A DNA stretch of 5,748 bases. Origin: an uncultured bacterium. Its GTDB lineage: Bacteria; Desulfobacterota; Desulfobulbia; Desulfobulbales; Desulfobulbaceae. Positions 1 through 5,748 of this stretch are shown piece after piece (the first letter of the stretch is position 1; each line of letters opens with the position of its first letter). The notes under the pieces were generated by a model. It saw only the letters and a program-made list of their open reading frames with translations, searched no databases and was not told the DNA's origin. A program made the translations under genes and the position numbers. The stretch is taken from NCBI GenBank assembly GCA_903842475.1, contig CAIMMA010000241.1, forward strand, positions 1 to 5,748. Direction: 5' to 3'.

Positions 1-65
1 AAAAATAATGGGTAGGCTGCTGGTCAATCCGGCTGCGCATGGTTGGCGACCAAAGGAGGGCGGGC

Positions 66-2111
66 TCAGCTGTCGAGTACCGATCGGACGCAGCGGGCAA
101 GATCGGCCATGATCACCGGTTTATGCAGGAAGCCTTCTATGCCGATGACTTTGGATTTGCGACTGTCCAGCTGTTCACTGAATCCGGTGCAGATGATCAC
201 TTTGACGCTCGGCCGGAGTTTTTTGATTTCCCGGTAGAGCTGCAATCCCGTCATCTGCGGCATGCTCAGGTCGGCGATGAGCAGGTCGATCTGGTCCGCC
301 AGATTGCGGAAGGCTTCCAGCGCGTCATAGCTGCTGACCCGAACCGTCACCTTATACCCCAGTCGCTCTAGCATGCTGGTGGTCACATCGGCAATCGATT
401 TTTCGTCGTCAACCAGAAGAATATGTTCGGTACCCCGGGGCATCGGTTCGTTGAGGTCGTGCTGGAACGGGGTCTGCTCGGCGGTGAGCTCGAACACCGG
501 GAAGTAAAGGGTGAACACGGTACCTTGGCCCAGACGGCTGGTCACCCGAATTTCGCCGCCATAGCCGCGCAGGATGCCGAGCACCACGGCCAGACCCAGG
601 CCGCTGCCTTTGCCGCGCGGTTTGGTGGTGAAATAGGGATCAAAAATTTTGGCCATGGTGACCTCATCCATGCCTTGACCGGTGTCTTCAATCGTCAGTT
701 GCTGGTACAAACCGGGGCTGGCGGAAAAATCATTGAACTCGCCGACACCGAGGGTAACGGTTTTCAGGCTGATGTGGAGCTTGCCGCCGGTTTCTTCCAT
801 GGCATGGAAGGCGTTGGTGACCAGATTCATAAGCACCTGGTGCAACTGGGTCGCATCGGCCATGATTCGCGGACAATGGTCGGGCAAGGCGCAAACGATT
901 TCGATGGTGGCGGGCAGGGTGGGGCGTACGAGCTGGATGACTTCCTGGATAATATCAGCAAGCGGTATCGGTCTGATCTCCTGATCAACTTGACGGCTGA
1001 AGGTGAGAATTTGTTTTACCAGATCGCGGGCGCGTCGCGAGGCATCGACAATGCCCCGACAATGTTCCTGCAGTCCGGGGTTGTTGCTGTTTTCGACCAG
1101 CATCAGTTCGGCCCGGCCCATGATCGGGGTGAGGATATTGTTGAAATCGTGAGCGATTCCACCGGCCAGGCTGCCGATGGCCTCGAGTTTCTGGGTGTGC
1201 TGCAGCTGTTTTTCAAACGCTTTGTTTTCGTTGCGCAAGCGTAGCTGTTCGGTGATGTCGATCACCGTGACAAACACCTTGCGCCAGGTGGCTTCAAAAC
1301 CTGCGGCCACAACCGTGCGTCGTTCGAACGTCAGGATGGAGCCGTCAAGAGCTCGGTTTTGTAGAACGATTTCAGATTCGCCGCTCTTGGCGAGCGATAT
1401 CAGCTCATTTTTGAATGGGATGTCTTGTTCGTCCGGCAGTACGGCGGTGAGTCGAGTGAGCGCTTCGGGGTTGTCAACCCCGTACATTTTAAAAGCGGCC
1501 AGATTGGCATCAAGGATCCGCATCATGGTGGCGCATCGGATCAGGTATTCCGGGTTTTCGCTCAAGTAACGGTTCAGATTGGTGATCCCTTGTCCGGCTA
1601 TCTGATCAAGGGAGGTTTTGATGGCACTTAAATCCGCTTCCATCAGGGGAATGGGCGAATGTTCAAAAAGGAGACGATATCTGGCTTCGGTTTCTTCGAG
1701 CGCTTTGGATTTATCGGAAATGATAGCCTTTTTGCGTTGATTAAGAATAAACAAGCTCAGCAGCAGCAGGGCCACGGTGACCAGGCCGATGTTGGTAAAA
1801 ACCTCGCTGAAATTGGTGCAGAAATAGGAAGCACCTGGGATCTGGTTGCCGCACAGGCTGGGCAGCAGGCCCGAGGCGAAGCATTTGAAGGTCCGGTTCG
1901 GCAAGGGAAAATGAGAACCGGACAGCTCCTGGTTCCGGCGATGGCATTCCGGCAAGGCTTTATTGGCTTGCCTGGAAAAGAGCCTTCCTGCACAACGATA
2001 GACGGTCCGGAAGGTAAATATACGTGGCAGGACGAGTTGGCTTCGCATGAAAAGGGCGATGGCGCCAGGGGGCTGATAACCAAAGGTGAGTGTGGAACGC
2101 TTAGACGGCAT
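66..2111 (-). CDS. Hybrid sensor histidine kinase (TM-PAS-HisKA-HATPase-receiver)
   Basis: This is a two-component sensor kinase with its own receiver domain, 681 residues from the first ATG. Residues 105-123 form one hydrophobic helix followed by NQRKK, so the rest should be cytoplasmic. A PAS-like domain (about 144-288) opens with RYRLLFEHSPIPLMEADLS and closes with the usual VIDITEQ, leading into a signal helix. HisKA follows with the phospho-acceptor H321 in GGIAHDFNN. The HATPase domain shows an N box (N429, N433), a G1 box (DTGQGM, D476), an F box (IFDPYFTTK, 489-497) and a G2 box (GKGSGLGL, 500-507). The receiver (about 562-678) keeps the acidic pair D568/D569, phospho-acceptor D614, T642 and K664, so kinase and receiver both look intact. 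The signal sensed is unknown. Residues 1-100 resemble no domain I know, contain 13 K/R and only 2 D/E in the first 80, and have no signal peptide. No Shine-Dalgarno precedes 2111 or the next in-frame ATG (2048), so the start is uncertain. The stop is TGA at 68-66. Confidence 0.93.
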   Translation of the reverse strand: MPSKRSTLTFGYQPPGAIALFMRSQLVLPRIFTFRTVYRCAGRLFSRQANKALPECHRRNQELSGSHFPLPNRTFKCFASGLLPSLCGNQIPGASYFCTNFSEVFTNIGLVTVALLLLSLFILNQRKKAIISDKSKALEETEARYRLLFEHSPIPLMEADLSAIKTSLDQIAGQGITNLNRYLSENPEYLIRCATMMRILDANLAAFKMYGVDNPEALTRLTAVLPDEQDIPFKNELISLAKSGESEIVLQNRALDGSILTFERRTVVAAGFEATWRKVFVTVIDITEQLRLRNENKAFEKQLQHTQKLEAIGSLAGGIAHDFNNILTPIMGRAELMLVENSNNPGLQEHCRGIVDASRRARDLVKQILTFSRQVDQEIRPIPLADIIQEVIQLVRPTLPATIEIVCALPDHCPRIMADATQLHQVLMNLVTNAFHAMEETGGKLHISLKTVTLGVGEFNDFSASPGLYQQLTIEDTGQGMDEVTMAKIFDPYFTTKPRGKGSGLGLAVVLGILRGYGGEIRVTSRLGQGTVFTLYFPVFELTAEQTPFQHDLNEPMPRGTEHILLVDDEKSIADVTTSMLERLGYKVTVRVSSYDALEAFRNLADQIDLLIADLSMPQMTGLQLYREIKKLRPSVKVIICTGFSEQLDSRKSKVIGIEGFLHKPVIMADLARCVRSVLDS

Positions 2112-2117
2112 ACAGTT

Positions 2118-2147
2118 ATTTTAGGGGGGAGAACTTGTCGATGTCAA
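2118..2147 (-). promoter_or_regulatory. Sigma-70-like promoter for the kinase gene
   Basis: Read on the minus strand, a perfect -35 box TTGACA (2147-2142) is followed after 18 bases by TAAAAT (2123-2118), which matches the -10 consensus at five of six positions. Transcription would begin about 5-8 bases on, near 2112-2110, directly at the first ATG of the kinase frame (2111). The message would then be leaderless, or the real start codon lies further inside the gene. The six-C run in the spacer is unusual but does not disturb the boxes. This is a visual match only; no transcript data support it. Confidence 0.5.
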
Positions 2148-2165
2148 AGGGAAAATCGTATCGCT

Positions 2166-2198
2166 TGGCGGCTTGCGAACTGAAACTGGCGGTGCCAG
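2166..2198. promoter_or_regulatory. Possible operator: TGGCGG tandem pair plus CTGGC-GGT-GCCAG palindrome
   Basis: TGGCGG occurs at 2166-2171 and again at 2187-2192, a 21-base step, close to two turns of the helix. The second copy lies inside a perfect inverted repeat, CTGGC-GGT-GCCAG (2186-2198). The cluster would sit roughly 55-90 bases upstream of the predicted kinase transcription start, where activators often bind. The units are short and could arise by chance, so this is only a candidate. Confidence 0.25.
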
Positions 2199-2341
2199 GC
2201 CATTCCCGTGGGTACCAATTCAAGAGAAATATTATGTGTAATTAGGGCGAAGCCTGTTGCCGTCGACCTACAATGTGGGCCTGGCTCGTCCCCGAAGCTC
2301 ACTCCGGAAGCCGCTGCTGAACCCCATGAAAATATTGACAG

Positions 2342-2381
2342 GCACCGGCTGATATGCGAAGAGGTGACTGTTTCGCACCGG
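2342..2381. repeat. Short direct and inverted repeats just upstream of the oxoprolinase start
   Basis: GCACCGG is repeated at 2342-2348 and 2375-2381, 33 bases apart (about three helical turns). Between and overlapping them, TGCGAA (2355-2360) and TTCGCA (2372-2377) form a 6-base inverted repeat around an 11-base centre. The set lies 35-75 bases before the ATG and could be an operator or a leader hairpin. It has no T-run after it, so it is not a terminator. The elements are short and chance is not excluded. Confidence 0.22.
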
Positions 2382-2403
2382 GAGTGGGTGTTGGCGATAA
2401 ACC

Positions 2404-2408
2404 AGGGG
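2404..2408 (+). promoter_or_regulatory. Ribosome binding site of the 5-oxoprolinase gene
   Basis: AGGGG lies 7 bases before the ATG at 2416, a normal Shine-Dalgarno sequence and spacing. An in-frame TAA at 2398-2400 rules out any start further upstream, so this site fixes the start. Confidence 0.7.
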
Positions 2409-2415
2409 ATCGTGC

Positions 2416-5400
2416 ATGCAGGCGGCAACAGACAACAGATGGCAATTCTGGATTGATCGGGGCGGTACCTTCACCGACATCGTCGCCAGACGACCCGACG
2501 GCGGGATTGCGACCTGCAAGCTGCTTTCGGAAAATCCGCAGCGTTACCCGGACGCCGCCCTCCATGGCATCCGGACCCTGCTTGGGCTGGGCGGCGATGC
2601 TCCCATCCCCGCCGAGCGGATCGCGGCGGTTAAAATGGGTACCACTGTGGCCACCAACGCCCTTTTGGAACGGAAAGGCGAGCCGACCCTGCTGCTGATC
2701 ACCCGGGGGTTCGGCGACGGACTGCGGATTGGCACCCAGAACCGGCCCCTGCTGTTTGCCCGTCACATCGTTTTGCCGGAGATGCTGTATGTTCAGGTGA
2801 TCGAGGTGGCGGAGCGGATCGATGCCCGGGGTCGGGTGCAGCTGCCGCTCAATGCGCTGCAGGCCGAAGCCGATCTTAAGCAGGCCTATGACCGGGGGCT
2901 GCGTTCGGTGGCGATTGTGCTGATGCACGGGTACCGGTTTCATCACCATGAGCAGCAGCTGGCCGACCTGGCCGAAACCATCGGATTCACCCAGGTCTCG
3001 GTCAGTCACCGGGTCAGCCCGCTGATCAAATTGATCAGCCGCGGCGACACCACCGTGGTCGATGCCTATCTTACCCCCATCCTCCGCCGCTACGTCGATC
3101 AGGTTGCCGGCCAATTGGGGGCGACCCGGCTGATGTTCATGCAGTCCAACGGCGGGCTCACCGACGCCCGGCTCTTCCGGGGCAAGGACGCGGTGCTCTC
3201 CGGCCCGGCCGGCGGTGTGGTCGGCATGGTGGCGACCGCGGCCATGGGCGGGTTTTCCCGTTTGATCGGCTTTGATATGGGCGGCACCTCCACCGATGTC
3301 ACCCATTATGACGGTGCGTTCGAGCGCAGTTTTGAAACCCAGGTGGCCGGGGTGCGGATGCGCGCGCCGATGATGCGTATCCATACCGTGGCCGCGGGCG
3401 GCGGTTCCATCCTCCATTGGGATGGCGGCCGTTTCCGGGTGGGGCCCGATTCCGCCGGCGCCAACCCCGGTCCGGCCTGCTACCGGCGGTCCGGCCCTTT
3501 GACCGTGACCGATTGCAACGTGCTGCTGGGGCGAATCCAGCCGTACCATTTTCCCCGGGTGTTCGGGCCGCAGGGTGACCAGGCGCTGGACGCGGCGGTG
3601 GTCCGGCGGGATTTCGCCCTGCTGGCCGCCAGGATCGGCGGCACCGCCGGCGCGCCGCTGCCGGAGGTCGTGGCCGAGGGCTTTCTCCGGATCGCGGTGG
3701 AGAACATGGCCAATGCCATCAAGAAAATTTCGGTGCAGCGGGGCTACGACGTCACCGGTTACACCCTGCAATGTTTCGGCGGCGCCGGCGGCCAGCATGC
3801 CTGCCGGGTTGCCGATGCCTCGGGCATGACGCGAATTTTTCTCCACCCGCTGGCGGGGGTGCTTTCCGCCTACGGCATGGGGCTGGCCGATGTCCGGGCC
3901 CTGCGCGAGGTGCAGATCGAACACCCCTTCAGCGATCCCGCCCTGGCCGATGTCCTGGCCACGGCGGCGACCCCTTTGCTGTCCGAGGCCTGCAGCCAGG
4001 TTCGACAACAGGGAGTGGCTGAGGATCGGATTGCCGGTTTGGTCACGGCGCACCTGCGCTCCGCCGGCACCGACACCGCCCTGGCGGTGGCCCTGGATAG
4101 CCCGGAGGCGATGCGGCGGGAGTTCGAAGCCGCCCACCTCCAGCAGTTCGGCTTCCTTGCCCCGGATCGCAGCCTGATCGTCGAGGCCCTGTCCATCGAG
4201 GCCATCGGCACCACCGAGTCCCTGATCGATCCGGAACTGCCGTTGCAGGCCACCGCGCCCCTACCGGTATCCATCGCCCCCCTGTGGAGTCAAGGCGGAT
4301 GGATCCAGGCGCCGCTTTTTCAGCGCGACCAGTTGGTGCCCGGCCAACGGTTCCGTGGGCCGGCGCTGATTGTCGAGACGACCTCCACGGTGGTGCTCGA
4401 ACCGGGTTGGGAGGCGACCATCACTCCTCGCAACCATCTGCTGCTCCAACGGTATGCCCCGCGGCCCGGCGTCGAGGCTGTCGGCACCGGAGTCGACCCG
4501 GTGATGCTTGAGGTCTTCAGTAATCTGTTCATGTCGATCGCCGAACAGATGGGGATCACCCTGGCCAATACCGCCCATTCGGTCAATATCAAGGAACGGC
4601 TTGATTTTTCCTGCGCCCTGTTCGACCGGGAAGGCAACCTGGTGGCCAACGCCCCCCATGTACCGGTGCACCTCGGCTCCATGGGCGAGTCGGTGCAGGC
4701 GATCATCCGCGACAACCGCGGGCGGATGCGGCCCGGCGATGTCTACATGCAGAACGCCCCCTACAACGGCGGCACCCATTTGCCGGATGTCACCGTGATC
4801 ACCCCCTGCTGGGATACGGACGGCGACGAGATTCTTTTTTATGTCGGTTCCCGCGGCCACCATGCCGACATCGGCGGACGCACCCCCGGTTCCTCGCCGC
4901 CCGACAGCCGCCGGATCGAGGAAGAGGGGATTGTTATCGACAACTGGCTGCTGGTGGACCAAGGGCGATTCCGGGTTGAGGCCACCCGTGACCTGCTCCT
5001 GTCCGGCCCCTACCCCTGCCGCAAGGTCGAGCAGAATCTGGCCGACCTCACCGCCCAGATCGCCGCCAATACCACCGGCGTGCGCGAGTTGCAGCGGATG
5101 GTTTTACATTTCGGCCTGGACACGGTCCGGGCCTACATGGCCCATGTCCAGGACCATGCCGAGGAATCGGTGCGGCGGGTGCTGGCGGTGCTGCGCGACG
5201 GCAACTTCGTCTATCCCATGGACGACGGCAGCCGCATCCGGGTGCGGATCACCGTCGATCGGGACGCCCGGGAGGCGGTGATTGACTTCACCGGCACCTC
5301 CAGCCAGCATTCGGGCAACCGCAATGCCCCCCGTGGGGTCTGCCGGGCTGTGGTGCTCTATGTTTTTCGCACCCTGATCGCCGACGATATTCCGCTGAAC

Positions 5401-5748
5401 CAGGGCTGCCTCAAACCGCTGAAGATCATCATCCCCGAAGGGTCGATGATCAATCCCCGCTATCCGGCGGCGGTGGTCGCCGGCAACACCGAGGTCAGCC
5501 AGGCGATCACCGATTGCCTCTACGGGGCCCTGGGGCTGCTGGCCGCCTCCCAGGGGACGATGAACAATGTGCTCTACGGCAATGAACGCCATCAGAATTA
5601 CGAGACCATCTGCGGCGGCACCGGCGCCGGACCGGACCATCCCGGCACCAGCGCGGTCCACAGCCACATGACCAACACCCGGATGACCGATCCCGAGGTG
5701 CTGGAACTGCGCTTTCCGGTACAGGTGGAGGAGTTTTCTATCCGCCGG
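2416..5748 (+). CDS. oplA: 5-oxoprolinase (ATP-hydrolysing), fused HyuA-HyuB type, 3' end cut by the window
   Basis: This cytoplasmic enzyme hydrolyses 5-oxo-L-proline to L-glutamate, driven by ATP. The frame is open for 1111 codons to the last base. The family is usually about 1200-1300 residues, so roughly 100-150 C-terminal residues are missing. The HyuA half (about 11-675) has the ASKHA-type phosphate loops FWIDRGGTFTDIV (11-23) and GFDMGGTSTDV (285-295), plus VAAGGGS (325-331), DSAGANPGPACY (345-356) and CFGGAGGQHAC (453-463). After a short linker the HyuB half (about 693 on) shows NIKERLDFSCALFD (724-737), NAPYNGGTHLPDVTVI (780-795) and GSRGHHADIGG (811-821). GGTGAGPDHPGTSAVHSHMT (1067-1086) and NTRMTDPEVLELRFPV are hallmarks of oxoprolinase rather than hydantoinase or acetone carboxylase. 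The start is the first ATG after an in-frame TAA (2398-2400) and has a good ribosome site. Key motifs look complete, with no frameshift. Substrate could differ slightly, since hydantoinase paralogues share the fold, but the motifs favour oxoproline. Confidence 0.95.
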   Translation, partial: MQAATDNRWQFWIDRGGTFTDIVARRPDGGIATCKLLSENPQRYPDAALHGIRTLLGLGGDAPIPAERIAAVKMGTTVATNALLERKGEPTLLLITRGFGDGLRIGTQNRPLLFARHIVLPEMLYVQVIEVAERIDARGRVQLPLNALQAEADLKQAYDRGLRSVAIVLMHGYRFHHHEQQLADLAETIGFTQVSVSHRVSPLIKLISRGDTTVVDAYLTPILRRYVDQVAGQLGATRLMFMQSNGGLTDARLFRGKDAVLSGPAGGVVGMVATAAMGGFSRLIGFDMGGTSTDVTHYDGAFERSFETQVAGVRMRAPMMRIHTVAAGGGSILHWDGGRFRVGPDSAGANPGPACYRRSGPLTVTDCNVLLGRIQPYHFPRVFGPQGDQALDAAVVRRDFALLAARIGGTAGAPLPEVVAEGFLRIAVENMANAIKKISVQRGYDVTGYTLQCFGGAGGQHACRVADASGMTRIFLHPLAGVLSAYGMGLADVRALREVQIEHPFSDPALADVLATAATPLLSEACSQVRQQGVAEDRIAGLVTAHLRSAGTDTALAVALDSPEAMRREFEAAHLQQFGFLAPDRSLIVEALSIEAIGTTESLIDPELPLQATAPLPVSIAPLWSQGGWIQAPLFQRDQLVPGQRFRGPALIVETTSTVVLEPGWEATITPRNHLLLQRYAPRPGVEAVGTGVDPVMLEVFSNLFMSIAEQMGITLANTAHSVNIKERLDFSCALFDREGNLVANAPHVPVHLGSMGESVQAIIRDNRGRMRPGDVYMQNAPYNGGTHLPDVTVITPCWDTDGDEILFYVGSRGHHADIGGRTPGSSPPDSRRIEEEGIVIDNWLLVDQGRFRVEATRDLLLSGPYPCRKVEQNLADLTAQIAANTTGVRELQRMVLHFGLDTVRAYMAHVQDHAEESVRRVLAVLRDGNFVYPMDDGSRIRVRITVDRDAREAVIDFTGTSSQHSGNRNAPRGVCRAVVLYVFRTLIADDIPLNQGCLKPLKIIIPEGSMINPRYPAAVVAGNTEVSQAITDCLYGALGLLAASQGTMNNVLYGNERHQNYETICGGTGAGPDHPGTSAVHSHMTNTRMTDPEVLELRFPVQVEEFSIRR

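Larger units (their letters stand above)
2112..2415. other. Divergent intergenic control region, no gene seen
   Basis: These 304 bases separate the start codons of the kinase and the oxoprolinase. Open frames crossing it lack ribosome sites and recognisable protein content. It contains the kinase promoter (2118-2147), an AT-rich patch (about 2217-2245) with ATTA-TGTG-TAAT at 2231-2242, and several short repeats. On the plus strand a perfect TTGACA (2335-2340) has no acceptable -10 at 15-19 bases, and TACAAT (2269-2274) has no -35 partner. The oxoprolinase promoter therefore cannot be placed from sequence. It may depend on an activator or a non-sigma-70 factor. I tested the GGCAC at 2341 as a sigma-54 site and the spacing does not fit. 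Confidence 0.6.

Noticed and set aside
1..36. An imperfect hairpin (16-23 with 29-36) followed on the minus strand by a T-rich tail (9-1), resembling a kinase terminator.
   Set aside because: The stem has two mismatches in the minus-strand RNA and the T-run starts several bases after it, cut by the window edge.
1..40. An ATG on the minus strand at 40-38, reading MRSRIDQQPTHYF off the left edge, 25 bases after the kinase stop.
   Set aside because: The spacing would suit a co-transcribed gene, but there are only 13 codons and no Shine-Dalgarno before it. Sequence left of the window is needed.
423..1244. A 273-codon open frame on the plus strand opposite the kinase.
   Set aside because: The minus strand here encodes the HisKA, HATPase and early receiver motifs in one intact frame. 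The plus frame shows no domain and no ribosome site.
2194..2285. An 8-base inverted repeat, GCCAGGCC (2194-2201) and GGCCTGGC (2278-2285).
   Set aside because: The arms are 76 bases apart and GC-rich. A match of this length is plausible by chance and no function is suggested by position.
2144..2428. A 94-codon minus-strand frame covering the intergenic region.
   Set aside because: It has no ribosome site, would run through the kinase promoter, overlaps the oxoprolinase start, and resembles no protein family.
2208..2456. An 82-codon plus-strand frame from GTG crossing the intergenic region and overlapping the oxoprolinase start.
   Set aside because: It has no Shine-Dalgarno, no recognisable content and overlaps a well-supported start by 41 bases.
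2299..4137. A 612-codon open frame on the minus strand opposite the oxoprolinase.
   Set aside because: It is rich in G, H, P and R with no recognisable domain, as expected for the complement of a GC-rich gene. The sense strand carries family motifs throughout.
4261..4962. A 233-codon minus-strand open frame, and a further one at 5104-5667.
   Set aside because: Both are antisense to conserved HyuB-half motifs and have no independent protein signature.

Overview
The window holds two divergently transcribed genes and the control region between them. On the minus strand (66-2111) is a membrane-anchored hybrid histidine kinase with the order TM, PAS, HisKA, HATPase, receiver. On the plus strand (2416 to the right edge) is a fused ATP-dependent 5-oxoprolinase (OplA/HyuA-HyuB type). 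It has no stop before the window ends, so only about its first 1111 codons are present. The 304 bases between the two start codons (2112-2415) contain no convincing gene. They do contain a strong sigma-70-like promoter facing the kinase and several short repeats that could be protein-binding sites.

The source is most likely a Gram-negative bacterium. The kinase PAS begins with an SPIPLMEADLSAIK-type motif, and its receiver ends in a CTGFSE / GFLHKP pattern. From memory, this combination is common in Desulfobacterota (former Deltaproteobacteria) and related sensor-kinase-rich anaerobes. This is inference from family resemblance only. The oxoprolinase gene is strongly GC-rich, while the kinase gene is visibly less so.

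The oxoprolinase would open 5-oxo-L-proline (pyroglutamate) to L-glutamate using ATP, a salvage or detoxification step. The kinase would sense an unknown signal and autophosphorylate at H321. It could then pass phosphate to its own receiver (D614), to a downstream phosphotransfer protein, or to a separate regulator outside the window. The divergent layout permits shared control, but nothing seen proves that the kinase controls the oxoprolinase.

I find no sign of a new defence system, CRISPR array, mobile element, tRNA or rRNA. The points most worth checking are the implausible N-terminus of the kinase and the good promoter whose predicted transcription start falls on its ATG. The repeats in the divergent control region are a weaker lead.
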